Below, one piece after another: positions 33,426 through 42,411 of a stretch of DNA of 43,442 nucleotides. Every line of letters begins with the position of its first letter. The first letter of the stretch is position 1. The notes below the pieces were generated by a model that saw nothing but the letters and a program-made list of their open reading frames with translations, made no database searches and was not told the DNA's origin. Source of the stretch: Pseudomonadota bacterium. GTDB taxonomy: Bacteria > Pseudomonadota > Alphaproteobacteria > Sphingomonadales > Sphingomonadaceae. The stretch spans positions 1-43,442 of the forward strand of contig JAEZFL010000069.1 of NCBI GenBank assembly GCA_023417515.1, written 5' to 3'. Made by a program: the position numbers and the translations under genes.

Positions 33426-34262
33426 TCACGACTGGCTCTGCCGCTGCTGCTGGCGGCGGCCGACCTCCTTCACCTCCACCTCGACGCTGAGCGACTGGTC
33501 GCCGCCGCCGGCGACTTGGCCGGAGAAGGGCGCGGCGTCGCGATAGTCGAGGCCGCAGGCGACCCGGACATAGGCCGCGTCCGTCGCGATTCCGTGGGTC
33601 GGATCGAAGCCGATCCAGCCGAGGTCGCGGTCCCATGCCTCGGCCCAGGCATGGGTGGCCGGCTGACGCTCGCCGTCGCGGCGGAAGAGGTGGCCGGACA
33701 CGTAGCGCGCGGGGATGCCGAGCGCGCGGGCGACGGCGATGAAGATGTGGGCGAAGTCCTGGCACACGCCATGGCCCGCCTCGAACGCCTCGTCGGCCTT
33801 GGTGTCGAGCCCCGTCGCCTCCGCGTCGAAGCGCATGCGCAGGTACAGCCGCTCGTTGAGATGGTGGAGGCGCGTGCGCGCGTCGACATCGTGCCTGCTC
33901 AGCGCATGGATGAGCGGCTCGAGCGGCTGCCCCGCCCCAGTCAGCTCGGTCGGGCGCAGGAAGACCTCCGGCGGCAGGTCGAAGGGCACTCGGCCGACCA
34001 CGCCGGCGCGGTCCTCGGTCAGCACGCGCCCGGTGACCCGGACCTCGAGCCCGCCGGGCGGCCGGTCCATGTAGAGCATGTGGACGATGTTGCCGTAGCC
34101 GTCGCGATGCTCGCGAAGGCGCGCGTCGCTGTCGACGTCGATTCGCCAGTCGAGCACATTCTGCCCGGCGAAGCTGTGCGGCGTCACGCGCAGCAGCTGG
34201 ACCAGCCGCGCCGCCGGCTCGGCATAATGATAGATCGTGGTGTAGCGGATCGCGAGCTGCAT
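33426..34262 (-). CDS. Transglutaminase-like cysteine peptidase family protein
   Basis: A 278-residue transglutaminase-superfamily protein with the N-terminal Bact_transglu_N domain (IRYTTIYHYAEPAARLVQLLRV) and a core triad Cys167 (GHGVCQDFAH), His204 (THAWAEAW), Asp220 (GFDPTHG). In this gene context such proteins probably cut or transfer peptide amides rather than cross-link proteins. The ATG overlaps the alpha-E stop by one base (TGATG). The C-terminal tail is Gln-rich (RRQQQRQSQS). Confidence 0.9.
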   Translation of the reverse strand: MQLAIRYTTIYHYAEPAARLVQLLRVTPHSFAGQNVLDWRIDVDSDARLREHRDGYGNIVHMLYMDRPPGGLEVRVTGRVLTEDRAGVVGRVPFDLPPEVFLRPTELTGAGQPLEPLIHALSRHDVDARTRLHHLNERLYLRMRFDAEATGLDTKADEAFEAGHGVCQDFAHIFIAVARALGIPARYVSGHLFRRDGERQPATHAWAEAWDRDLGWIGFDPTHGIATDAAYVRVACGLDYRDAAPFSGQVAGGGDQSLSVEVEVKEVGRRQQQRQSQS

Positions 34263-35197
34263 CAGGCGAACCGGAACTGGTGGGCGATGGCGGCGCCCAG
34301 CGCGTTGTTCTCGCGCACGAACTGCTGGAGCGATTCGTGCAGGCCGCGCTGGAACAGGGCGTCGATGCTGTCGCCCTCGATCGCGGTCAGCCGTTGCCGC
34401 GCCAGCCGGTCGGCCTCGCCCTGGCGGCCGGTGCGGGCGCCGAACTCGGCGAGCAGCTCGACCGTCTCGGCGGCACAGAAGTGGAGCGAGCGCGGCAATT
34501 CGCGGCGCAGCACGAGCAGGTCGGCGACCCACCAGGGCTGAAGCCCCTGCGGGTAGAGCAAGCGGTAGGCGCGGCGGGCGGAGACGATCTGGAGGATCGT
34601 GTCCCACTGGTCGCGGTCGAGCACGCCGCCGACCGGCTCCCCCTCGGGCAGCAGCAGATAATATTTGACGTCGAGCAGTCGGGCGCTGTTGTCGGCGCGC
34701 TCGATCAGCGAGCCGAGGCGGATGAACCAGAAGGCCTCGGCGCGAAGCATCCGGGCGAGCGCGCCCTCGAAGCCGCGCGCCTCGGCCTTCAGCGCGTCGA
34801 CCAGCGACAGGGTGGCCTGGGTGCCGCCCGGGCTGGCGCGGCCGCGGATCAGCAGCCAGGCGCGGTTGATCGCTCCCCAGGCCTCGCTCGACAGCGCGTT
34901 GCGCGCGGCGCGCGCATTGTCGCGGGCGCAGGCCAGGCAGGAGCGCACCGAGCCCGGATTGTCGTCGCTGAGCATCAGGTAGCGGCGCGCTGCGAACGGG
35001 CCGAAATTCTCCTGGGTCGCCTCGAAGCCGGGCATTGCCCCGACCACCGCCAGCGCGCTTCGCCAGGTCTGGTCGCTTTCGGCGCGGGTGCCGATCGAAT
35101 CGAGGCGGATCGTCGCCTCGACCAGGCTTGCGGTGAATTCGGCGCGCTCCATGTAGCGGCCGATCCAGAACAGGTTGGCGGCGGTGCGCGACAGCAT
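34262..35197 (-). CDS. Alpha-E domain protein
   Basis: A 311-residue all-helical alpha-E protein. The start LSRTAANLFWIGRYMERAE is diagnostic, and RADNSARLLDVKYYLLLPEGE and ARDNARAARNALSSEAWGAIN follow. The family is strictly linked to circularly permuted ATP-grasp proteins and transglutaminases. The biochemical role is unproven; it may position the ATP-grasp product. One-base overlaps on both sides (TGATG) make a tightly coupled unit. Confidence 0.92.
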   Translation of the reverse strand: MLSRTAANLFWIGRYMERAEFTASLVEATIRLDSIGTRAESDQTWRSALAVVGAMPGFEATQENFGPFAARRYLMLSDDNPGSVRSCLACARDNARAARNALSSEAWGAINRAWLLIRGRASPGGTQATLSLVDALKAEARGFEGALARMLRAEAFWFIRLGSLIERADNSARLLDVKYYLLLPEGEPVGGVLDRDQWDTILQIVSARRAYRLLYPQGLQPWWVADLLVLRRELPRSLHFCAAETVELLAEFGARTGRQGEADRLARQRLTAIEGDSIDALFQRGLHESLQQFVRENNALGAAIAHQFRFA

Positions 35198-36645
35198 CAG
35201 GACGCTCCTCCCGGCTGCCCGTCGGCGAGGATGAAGCTGTCCTTGGTGCCGCCGCCCTGGCTGGAGTTGACCACCAGCGATCCCTCCCGCAACGCCACCC
35301 GGGTGAGGCCGCCGGGCACCGTCACGACCCGATCCGGCCCGCTCAGAACGAACGGGCGAAAGTCGACGTGGCGCGGGACGATGCCCTTGGCGGTGATCGT
35401 TGGGACCGTCGACAATGCCAGCGTCGGCTGGGCGATGTAGCGATGCGGCTCGGCTTTCAGGACCGCGCGGAAGTCCTCGATCTGCTTGCTGGTCGAGGTC
35501 GGCCCGACCAGCATGCCGTAGCCGCCCGAGCCGTCGACCAGCTTCACGACCAGCTCGGGCAAATGGTCGAGCACATAGTTGAGCGACGCCGGATCGCGGC
35601 AGCACCAGGTCTCGACGTTCGGTAGCTTGACGTCCTCGCCGGAATAATAGCGGACGATCTGCGGCATGTAGGAATAGACCGCCTTGTCGTCGGCGATGCC
35701 GGTCCCGGGCGCGTTGGCGATGGTGACGTTGCCGGCGAGATAGGCGGCGAGCAGCCCCGGCACGCCCAGAATCGAATCGGGGCGGAAGACGAGCGGATCG
35801 AGGAAGGCGTCGTCGACCCGGCGGTAGATGACGTCGACCCGCACCCGCCCTTCGGTGGTGAGCATCCACACCACGTCGTCGTCGACCTCGAGGTCGCGGC
35901 CCTCGACCAGCTCGATGCCCATCGTGTCGGCGAGGAAGCTGTGCTCGTAGAAGGCCGAATTGTGATGTCCGGGGGTGAGCAGCACGCACACCGGCTCGCG
36001 TTCGCCGTGCGGCGCCGCCGCGACCAGGATGTCGCGCAGCAGCTCCGGATAGGAATCGACCGGCTCGACCGCGAAGATGTCGAACAATTCGGGGCAGAGG
36101 CGAAGCATCGCCTCGCGATTCTCGAGCATGTAGGAAACGCCCGACGGCGTTCGGGCATTGTCCTCCAGCACGTAGAATTCGTCGGGCCCGGTGCGCACGA
36201 TGTCGATGCCGCAGATATGGGCATAGATTCCGTGCGGCGGCCGGGCCCCGGCGACTCCGGCGCAGAATTGCGGATTGGCGAGCACGACGTCGGCCGGGAT
36301 CACGCAGTCGGCGATGATTCGGCGGGCGCCGTAAATGTCGTCGACGAAGGCGTTGATCGCCCGCACCCTTTGCTCGAGCCCGGCCGACAGCCGCCGCCAT
36401 TCGGCCGCCGAGAAGATGCGCGGGATGATGTCGAACGGGATGATGCGCTCGGCGGCTTCCTCGTCGCCATAGACGTTGAAGGTGATGCCCATCTGGCGAA
36501 AGGCGGCCTCGGCGATCTGCTGGCGCCGGTCGAGCTCCGCGGGCGGCGTGGTCTTGAGCCAGCCGGCGAGCGCCTCGAAGCCTTCGCGCGCCGTCGCGTT
36601 GCGGCGGCCCGCGCCCCACAGCTCGTCGAACGCCGCGCCTGCCAT
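35197..36645 (-). CDS. Circularly permuted type 2 ATP-grasp protein
   Basis: A 482-residue ATP-grasp enzyme of the circularly permuted group, likely a peptide or amide ligase. Diagnostic blocks are GITFNVYGDEEAAERIIPFD, RRIIADCVIPADVVLANPQF, VLEDNARTPSGVSYMLENR, LTPGHHNSAFYEHSFLAD and the C-terminal VNSSQGGGTKDSFI. The start at 36645 (MAGAAFDELWG) has GAGGGG upstream and fits the family N-terminus. First gene of the cluster. Iyer and colleagues (Aravind group) grouped this neighbourhood as an amide-bond-forming system; the product is unknown. Confidence 0.92.
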   Translation of the reverse strand: MAGAAFDELWGAGRRNATAREGFEALAGWLKTTPPAELDRRQQIAEAAFRQMGITFNVYGDEEAAERIIPFDIIPRIFSAAEWRRLSAGLEQRVRAINAFVDDIYGARRIIADCVIPADVVLANPQFCAGVAGARPPHGIYAHICGIDIVRTGPDEFYVLEDNARTPSGVSYMLENREAMLRLCPELFDIFAVEPVDSYPELLRDILVAAAPHGEREPVCVLLTPGHHNSAFYEHSFLADTMGIELVEGRDLEVDDDVVWMLTTEGRVRVDVIYRRVDDAFLDPLVFRPDSILGVPGLLAAYLAGNVTIANAPGTGIADDKAVYSYMPQIVRYYSGEDVKLPNVETWCCRDPASLNYVLDHLPELVVKLVDGSGGYGMLVGPTSTSKQIEDFRAVLKAEPHRYIAQPTLALSTVPTITAKGIVPRHVDFRPFVLSGPDRVVTVPGGLTRVALREGSLVVNSSQGGGTKDSFILADGQPGGAS

Positions 36646-36843
36646 CGCCCCTCGCTCGGTCGGTCCAGGACGGACCGCATCCGTTACAATGCCTGAACGC
36701 GGCAAAAAGCCCAAATGGCGACAAGGTTGCGTCGCCGGGCCATTCACCCGCCGTTCACGCGCCGATCCGCTCAATCAGGCTCCTCTTCGACAGGCTCAGG
36801 ACATGTCTTGGCCTCCCCCCAAGCACCCGCTAAGAAGCCCGCC
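36646..36843. other. Divergent intergenic region, ATP-grasp cluster / bamD
   Basis: About 200 bases. No gene is seen. It contains CTTCGACAGGCTCAGGACA (36787-36805), a piece that resembles a dispersed repeat common in Alphaproteobacteria as I recall. No clear promoter elements were picked out. Confidence 0.4.
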
Positions 36844-37770
36844 ATGCTGAAGAACAACCGTCCGCTGCTTGCCCTCGCGCTCGGCGCCGCCATCATCCCG
36901 CTTGCCGGCTGCGCCAGCGGGTTTGCGAGCTCGCGCTCGGATACCCGCTACGTCGCGCGCGACGTCAACACGCTCTACAACGCGGCCTACGACCGGCTGC
37001 GCGACGGCGACTATCAGGCGGCGGCGGCGATCTTCGACGAGGTCGAGCGCCAGCATCCCTATTCGATCTGGGCGCGGCGGGCTCAGCTGATGAGCGCCTT
37101 CTCTTATTATGCGACGCGCGATTACCAGAAGTCGATCGACGCCTCGCGCCGATTCCTGGCCATCCACCCCGGCAACCGCTCGGCGCCCTACGCCCTCTAT
37201 CTGATCGCGCTCAGCCAATATGAGCAGATCAGCGACGTGACGCGCGACCAGGGCGTGACCCAGCAGGCACTGGCCTCGCTCGGCGAGCTCATCCGCCGCT
37301 ATCCCAACTCGCCTTATGCCGACGACGCTCGGCTCAAGGTCGACCTCGTCCGCGACCATCTCGCCGGCAAGGAAATGGAGGTCGGTCGTTTCTATCAGCG
37401 CCGCCGCCAGTGGCTCGCCTCGGTCCACCGCTTCCGCAACGTCGTCGACAATTACCAGACGACGACTCACGTGCCCGAGGCGCTGATGCGCCTCACCGAA
37501 TCATATGTCGCGCTCGGCATCCCGATCGAGGCGCAGCGCGCCGCCGCGGTGCTCGGCGCCAACTATCCGTCGACCCCCTGGTATCGGCGCGCCTACGCGC
37601 TGATGCAGGATTATCCCAACATGCGGCCGCTGCGCGCCGAGCCGGTGCCGACTCCGACCCCCGCCGCCGCGGCGACCAACGAGCCGCCGCAGCAGCCGCA
37701 GGGCGCGCCGCCGACGCCGGAGGTCACCACCCCGACCGAGCCCGCGCCCAATCCCAACCCGGGCAACTGA
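36844..37770 (+). CDS. bamD: Outer membrane protein assembly factor BamD
   Basis: A 308-residue lipoprotein of the BAM complex, which inserts beta-barrel proteins in the outer membrane. The signal ends LAGC (Cys23). TPR-like repeats follow (YNAAYDRLRDGDYQAAAAIF, YYATRDYQKSIDASRRFLAIHPGN, LIRRYPNSPYADDARLKVDLVRDHLAGKEMEVGRFY), the last being the family's best block. The final 55 residues are a Pro/Thr/Gln-rich tail. Followed closely by recN, 43 bases on. Confidence 0.94.
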   Translation: MLKNNRPLLALALGAAIIPLAGCASGFASSRSDTRYVARDVNTLYNAAYDRLRDGDYQAAAAIFDEVERQHPYSIWARRAQLMSAFSYYATRDYQKSIDASRRFLAIHPGNRSAPYALYLIALSQYEQISDVTRDQGVTQQALASLGELIRRYPNSPYADDARLKVDLVRDHLAGKEMEVGRFYQRRRQWLASVHRFRNVVDNYQTTTHVPEALMRLTESYVALGIPIEAQRAAAVLGANYPSTPWYRRAYALMQDYPNMRPLRAEPVPTPTPAAAATNEPPQQPQGAPPTPEVTTPTEPAPNPNPGN

Positions 37771-37813
37771 GGCGGTTCCCCGCGCCCGCGAAGTTGAATT
37801 AAGAGGGCGGTGA

Positions 37814-39466
37814 ATGCTGACCGCTCTCGCCATCCGCGACGTCGTGTTGATCGAGACGCTGGACCTGGAGTTCGGCGACGGGCTCGGCGTGCTCACCGGC
37901 GAGACCGGGGCGGGTAAGTCGATCCTGCTCGACGCTCTCGGTCTGGCGCTTGGCGTGCGCGCCGACAGCTCCCTGGTGCGCAGCGGACAGGCGCAGGCCG
38001 CGGTCACCGTCACGTTCGAGGTGGCGCGCGATCACCCGGTCCATGCCTTGCTCGATGAGAACGGCCTCGCCGGCGAGCCGGGCGAGCCAATCGTTATCCG
38101 CCGCCTCGTCAAGGCCGACGGCGGCAGCCGCGCTTTCGTCAACGACCAGCCGGTCTCCGCCGGCCTGCTGCGCGAGCTCGGCCCGACTCTGGTCGAGATC
38201 CACGGCCAGCATGACGATCGCGGCCTCCTCAATCCGCGCGGTCATCGCGCCCTTCTCGACGCGTTCGGCGGCATCGACACCGGCGCGGCGGCCGACGCCT
38301 GGGCCCGCCTGCGCGCGGACGAGGCGGCGTTGAAGGAAGCGCGCACGGCGGTCGAGGCGGCCGAGCGCGACCGCGAATGGCTCGAACATGCCGTCGCCGA
38401 GCTCGATCGGCTCGCGCCGAGCGAGGGGGAGGAAGCCCATCTCGCCGAGCTGCGCGCCTCGATGCAGACCGGCGCCCGCCTCGGCGAGGAGCTGGCGGCG
38501 GTCGAGGCCCTGCTCGGCGGCTCCGACGGCGGCCTCGCCCAGCTTCGCCAGGCCTCGCGCCGGCTCGACCGAATGGCGCCCGAGCACGAGCAGCTTGCGA
38601 ATGCGCTCGCGGCATTGGACCGCGCGGTGATCGAGGCGAGCGAGGCCGAGGACGCGCTCGAGCGGGCGCGCGAGGCGCTGTCCTTCGATCCGGCGCGGCT
38701 GGAGGACGCCGAGGCGCGGCTGTTCGACATTCGCGCCGCTGCCCGCAAGCACCGCGTCGAGCCGGACATGCTGCCCGCCTTGCTGGCGGACCTGCGCGAG
38801 CGGCTTCACGCGGTGGAGGCCGGCGGCGAGCGTCTGCACGAGCTGGAGCGGGCCGTCGAGGCCGAGCAAAGGACTTATGACGCGGCCGCCGACGCCCTGA
38901 GCGCGGCGCGGCGCGGCGCGGCGGAGCGCCTCGATGCCGCGGTCGCGACCGAGCTCGAGCCCTTGAAGCTCGACGCTGCGCGTTTCCGCACGATGCTTGC
39001 GCCGGCCGAACCGGGCGCCGCCGGCCGCGACCGGGTCGAGTTCGAGATCTCGACCAATCCCGGCGCCCCGTTCGGCGGCCTGGCGAAGATCGCCAGCGGC
39101 GGCGAGCTGTCGCGCTTCATTCTCGCCTTGAAGGTGGCGCTGGCGGAATCGGGCGGGGCGACCACGATGATCTTCGACGAGATCGACCGCGGCGTCGGCG
39201 GCGCCGTTGCAAGCGCGATCGGCGAACGTCTCCACCGCCTCGCGACGCGCAGCCAGGTCCTCGTCGTTACCCACTCGCCCCAGGTCGCCGCCCGAGGCCG
39301 CGCCCACCTGCTCATCGAAAAGAGCCACGACGGTATCGTCACCCGCACCAGCGTCCACGCGCTCGACGAGGATCGCCGCCGCGAGGAGATCGCCCGAATG
39401 CTCTCGGGCGCCGAAATCACCGACGAAGCCCGGGCGCAGGCGGACAGGCTGCTGGAGGCGGCGTAA
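37814..39466 (+). CDS. recN: DNA repair protein RecN
   Basis: A 550-residue SMC-like ATPase for double-strand break repair. Walker A GETGAGKS at 29-36, a long coiled-coil middle (about 150-370, e.g. RLEDAEARLFDIRAAARKH), signature SGGELSRFILALK and Walker B TMIFDEIDRGVGG near the end. A GAGGGCGGTGA ribosome site lies before the ATG. No LexA box was seen before it, so it is perhaps co-transcribed with bamD. Confidence 0.95.
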   Translation: MLTALAIRDVVLIETLDLEFGDGLGVLTGETGAGKSILLDALGLALGVRADSSLVRSGQAQAAVTVTFEVARDHPVHALLDENGLAGEPGEPIVIRRLVKADGGSRAFVNDQPVSAGLLRELGPTLVEIHGQHDDRGLLNPRGHRALLDAFGGIDTGAAADAWARLRADEAALKEARTAVEAAERDREWLEHAVAELDRLAPSEGEEAHLAELRASMQTGARLGEELAAVEALLGGSDGGLAQLRQASRRLDRMAPEHEQLANALAALDRAVIEASEAEDALERAREALSFDPARLEDAEARLFDIRAAARKHRVEPDMLPALLADLRERLHAVEAGGERLHELERAVEAEQRTYDAAADALSAARRGAAERLDAAVATELEPLKLDAARFRTMLAPAEPGAAGRDRVEFEISTNPGAPFGGLAKIASGGELSRFILALKVALAESGGATTMIFDEIDRGVGGAVASAIGERLHRLATRSQVLVVTHSPQVAARGRAHLLIEKSHDGIVTRTSVHALDEDRRREEIARMLSGAEITDEARAQADRLLEAA

Positions 39467-39471
39467 GCCAG

Positions 39472-39819
39472 ATGGAGACCGTGACCTTGTGGCGGCCGGT
39501 GGGGCCGGAGGAGCTGGAGCTGATCCGGGCTTCGGGCATGCGCGCCTTCCCGCCGCGCCTGCCGGAACAGCCGATCTTCTACCCGGTGCTCAGCGAGGAT
39601 TATGCCGTGAAGATCGCGCGCGACTGGAACGTGCCGGCGAGCGGCGCCGGCTACGTCACCCGCTTCGAGGTGCGAAAGGACGATCTCGATAATTTTGAGG
39701 TGCAGGTGGCCGGCGGCCGGGCGCACGCCGAATACTGGATACCGGCCGAGGATATGGACGCGTTCAACGCTGCAATCGTGGGAGAGATCGAAGTGGTGGT
39801 GGAGTTCGGGCGTGACTGA
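39472..39819 (+). CDS. Small conserved protein (annotated elsewhere as ADP-ribosylation/crystallin J1)
   Basis: A 115-residue protein (ETVTLWRPVGPEELELIRASG, FPPRLPEQPIFYPVLSEDYA, KIARDWNVP, VTRFEV, HAEYWIPAEDMDAFNAAIVG). I recall this short family being labelled 'ADP-ribosylation/crystallin J1' in databases, but the sequence is too short to be a true ADP-ribosylhydrolase. Function not established. It lies between recN and ligA and overlaps the ligA start (GTG inside its last codons). Confidence 0.75.
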   Translation: METVTLWRPVGPEELELIRASGMRAFPPRLPEQPIFYPVLSEDYAVKIARDWNVPASGAGYVTRFEVRKDDLDNFEVQVAGGRAHAEYWIPAEDMDAFNAAIVGEIEVVVEFGRD

Positions 39820-41926
39820 CGAACAAGCCGCCGCCGAGCTCGAATTCCTGGCCAAAGAAATCGAGCGCCACAACCGGCTCTATCACTCCGAGGACGCGCC
39901 GGAGATTTCGGACGCGGATTATGACGCTCTGGTCCGCCGCAACAATGAACTGGAGCGGGCATTCCCGCACCTCGTGCGCGCGGATTCGCCGTCGCGGCAG
40001 GTCGGCGCGGCGCCGGCGGCGCATCTGTCCAAGGTTCGGCACGCGCTGCCGATGCTCAGCCTCGACAACGCCTTCGCCGACGAGGATGTCGCCGATTTCG
40101 TGGACCGGGTGCGGCGCTATCTGAACCTGGCGGCCGGCGCCGAAATTGCCCTTACCGCGGAGCCGAAAATCGACGGCCTGTCCTGCTCGCTTCGCTACGA
40201 GAGAGGCGCGCTGGTCCTCGCGGCCACGCGCGGCGATGGCACCACCGGCGAGGTGGTGACCGACAATGTCCGGACCATCCCGGACGTGCCGCAGCGCCTC
40301 GCCGGCGACGCACCCGACATCTTCGAGGTGCGCGGCGAGGTCTATATGTCGAAGGCGGAGTTCGCGGCCCTCAACGCCCGGCTGCTCGCCGAGGCGGACG
40401 ACCCCGACAAAGCCCGCCAGTTCGCCAATCCGCGCAACGCCGCCGCCGGCTCGCTCCGCCAGAAGGACGCGGCGGTAACCGCATCCCGGCCTTTGCGCTT
40501 CTATGCCCATGGCTGGGGCCAGGTGTCGGCGCTCCCCGCCGACACGCAGCTCGGCGTGATGCAGGCGATCGCGGCCTGGGGCCTGCCGATCACACAGGAT
40601 CTCGGCCGCTTCACCGACCTCGACGCCCTGCTCGCCCATTATCGCGCAATCGAGGCGAAGCGCGCCGACCTCCCGTTCGACATCGACGGCGTCGTCTACA
40701 AGGTCGACCGGCTCGACTGGCAGCAGCGGCTCGGCTTCGTCGCCCGCGCCCCGCGCTGGGCGATCGCGCACAAATTCCCGGCCGAGAAGGCCGAGACCGA
40801 GCTCGTCGCCATCGACATCCAGGTCGGCCGCACCGGCAAGCTCACCCCGGTCGCCCGGCTGAAGCCGGTCAGCGTCGGCGGGGTCACCGTCACCAACGCC
40901 ACCCTCCACAACAAGGACGAGATCGAGCGGCTGGGCGTGCGCGTCGGCGACCGGGTGCTCATCCAGCGCGCCGGCGACGTCATCCCGCAGGTGCTCGAGA
41001 ACCGCTCGCCCGAAGCGGAGCGGCCGGCCTACGTCTTTCCGACCGAATGCCCCGAATGCGGCTCCGAGGCGGTGCGCGAGGAAGGCGAGGTCGACGTGCG
41101 CTGCACCGGCGGCCTGATCTGCCCGGCCCAGCGAGTCGAGCGGCTGCGCCACTTCGTCAGCCGCCACGCGCTCGACATCGAGGGGCTCGGAATCACCCAT
41201 ATCGAAAGCTTCTTCCGCGACGGCCTCCTCCAGTCGCCCGCCGACATCTTCAAGCTCACCAAGGAGAAGCTGCTCAGCCGCGAACGCTGGGCCGAGATCT
41301 CCGCTCAGAATCTCATCGCCGCGATCGACGCCAGGCGGAACCCGCCGCTCGACCGCTTCCTCTACGCGCTCGGCATCCGCCATGTCGGCGAGGTCACCGC
41401 CCGCGACCTGGCGCGCCGCTATCGCAGCTGGGATGGGTTCATCGCGACGATCGACTCGGCGCTCGCCATCCGAAGCGGGATGAAGCCGGCAATCGGCGAG
41501 GAGGAGCGCAAGTTCCTGCAACGCCGCAACAAGGCGATGGTCGAGGCGGTGGCGACGCCCAATATCGGCCCCGAGGTCGCCAATGCGATCCTCGATTTCT
41601 TCGAGGAGCCGCACAATCGCGAGGTGGTCGAGGACATCCTCGCCTCGGGCGTCGAGATCGCGGACGTCGTCCACGAGGTCCGCCAATCGCCCGTGACCGG
41701 CAAGACGATCGTGTTCACCGGCAGCCTCGAGGCGCTGTCGCGCGACGAGGCCAAGGCGCAGGCCGAGGCGCTCGGCGCCAAGGCCGCCGGAGATGTCTCC
41801 AGGAAGACCGATCTCGTCGTCGCCGGCCCCGGTGCCGGCTCCAAGCTCAAGAAGGCCGCCGACCTCGGCATCGAAGTGATCGACGAAGCGGCCTGGCTGG
41901 AGATCGTGCGCGCTGCCGGGCGCTAG
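39812..41926 (+). CDS. ligA: NAD-dependent DNA ligase
   Basis: A 704-residue LigA. Adenylation domain with catalytic Lys119 in AEPKIDGLSCSLRYERG, preceded by the Ia domain (ERHNRLYHSEDAPEISDADYD). OB-fold, four-cysteine zinc finger (CPECGSEAV, CTGGLICPAQ), helix-hairpin-helix repeats and a C-terminal BRCT domain (TGKTIVFTGSLEALSRDEAK, about 628-704) follow in order. It seals nicks in replication and repair. The start is GTG at 39812, overlapping the previous gene by eight bases. Confidence 0.96.
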   Translation: MTDEQAAAELEFLAKEIERHNRLYHSEDAPEISDADYDALVRRNNELERAFPHLVRADSPSRQVGAAPAAHLSKVRHALPMLSLDNAFADEDVADFVDRVRRYLNLAAGAEIALTAEPKIDGLSCSLRYERGALVLAATRGDGTTGEVVTDNVRTIPDVPQRLAGDAPDIFEVRGEVYMSKAEFAALNARLLAEADDPDKARQFANPRNAAAGSLRQKDAAVTASRPLRFYAHGWGQVSALPADTQLGVMQAIAAWGLPITQDLGRFTDLDALLAHYRAIEAKRADLPFDIDGVVYKVDRLDWQQRLGFVARAPRWAIAHKFPAEKAETELVAIDIQVGRTGKLTPVARLKPVSVGGVTVTNATLHNKDEIERLGVRVGDRVLIQRAGDVIPQVLENRSPEAERPAYVFPTECPECGSEAVREEGEVDVRCTGGLICPAQRVERLRHFVSRHALDIEGLGITHIESFFRDGLLQSPADIFKLTKEKLLSRERWAEISAQNLIAAIDARRNPPLDRFLYALGIRHVGEVTARDLARRYRSWDGFIATIDSALAIRSGMKPAIGEEERKFLQRRNKAMVEAVATPNIGPEVANAILDFFEEPHNREVVEDILASGVEIADVVHEVRQSPVTGKTIVFTGSLEALSRDEAKAQAEALGAKAAGDVSRKTDLVVAGPGAGSKLKKAADLGIEVIDEAAWLEIVRAAGR

Positions 41927-41939
41927 CCGCTCCACGCCT

Positions 41940-42027
41940 CGTCAGCCCGGACTTGATCCGGGGTTTACCTTCCGTTCGCGCAGCGTTCGCTGAAGAAGGC
42001 AGATGCCGGATCAGGTCCGGCATGACG
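41940..42027. repeat. Inverted-repeat element after ligA
   Basis: CGTCAGCCCGGACTTGATCC (41940-41959) faces GGATCAGGTCCGGCATGACG (42008-42027), an inverted pair with a few mismatches. CTTCCGTTCGC and GCGTTCGCTGAAG sit between them. The motif GGACTTGATCCGG resembles a dispersed repeat family of sphingomonads (recalled). It could also end ligA transcription. Confidence 0.75.
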
Positions 42028-42074
42028 ATTGGGTTACTTCCTGTTATCCTCCGCGCCGACAAAGGAGACTCCCG

Positions 42075-42410
42075 ATGAAGATCGCCCTCTTGGCCGCCCT
42101 TGCGCTGCCGATCGCAGGCGCCGCCCAAACCCCTGATCCGGAGGCCGGGGCACCGCCCGCATTTTCCGATCCCGAGCGCGCGGCGCGCAACATGCTGGAC
42201 GAGCCCAGGCCCGGCTGCACGCCGATCGTCGTTCAGGTCGCGGGCGAGGATCGTGAGAGTCGCGGTACTCGGCTGGACCAGCAGCCGCCGGCGCGGTTGC
42301 TTTACGCGGTCGATCGCCAGGTGGACGGCTGCCGCGAGGTGACGTTCGTCAACGACGAGCGCATCGGCGCGGAGCCGCTTGCGCCCGAGGCGGAGCCCGC
42401 GCCGCGCTAG
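42075..42410 (+). CDS. Small exported hypothetical protein
   Basis: A 111-residue protein with a signal peptide (MKIALLAALALPIAGAAQTP, cleavage likely after GAAQ or GAA). The mature part has two cysteines (RPGCTPIVVQ and DGCREVTFVND) that may pair. An AAAGGAG ribosome site supports the ATG. It is convergent with prmA. Family not recognised. Confidence 0.75.
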   Translation: MKIALLAALALPIAGAAQTPDPEAGAPPAFSDPERAARNMLDEPRPGCTPIVVQVAGEDRESRGTRLDQQPPARLLYAVDRQVDGCREVTFVNDERIGAEPLAPEAEPAPR

Positions 42411-42411
42411 C

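Noticed and set aside
37799..39358. 519-codon minus-strand open frame opposite recN
   Set aside because: Mirror frame of a clear RecN; composition is of the Arg/Ala/Gly-rich type seen in shadows.
39764..41935. 723-codon minus-strand open frame opposite ligA
   Set aside because: LigA on the plus strand has all family motifs. The opposite frame is a GC-rich shadow with no recognisable domain.
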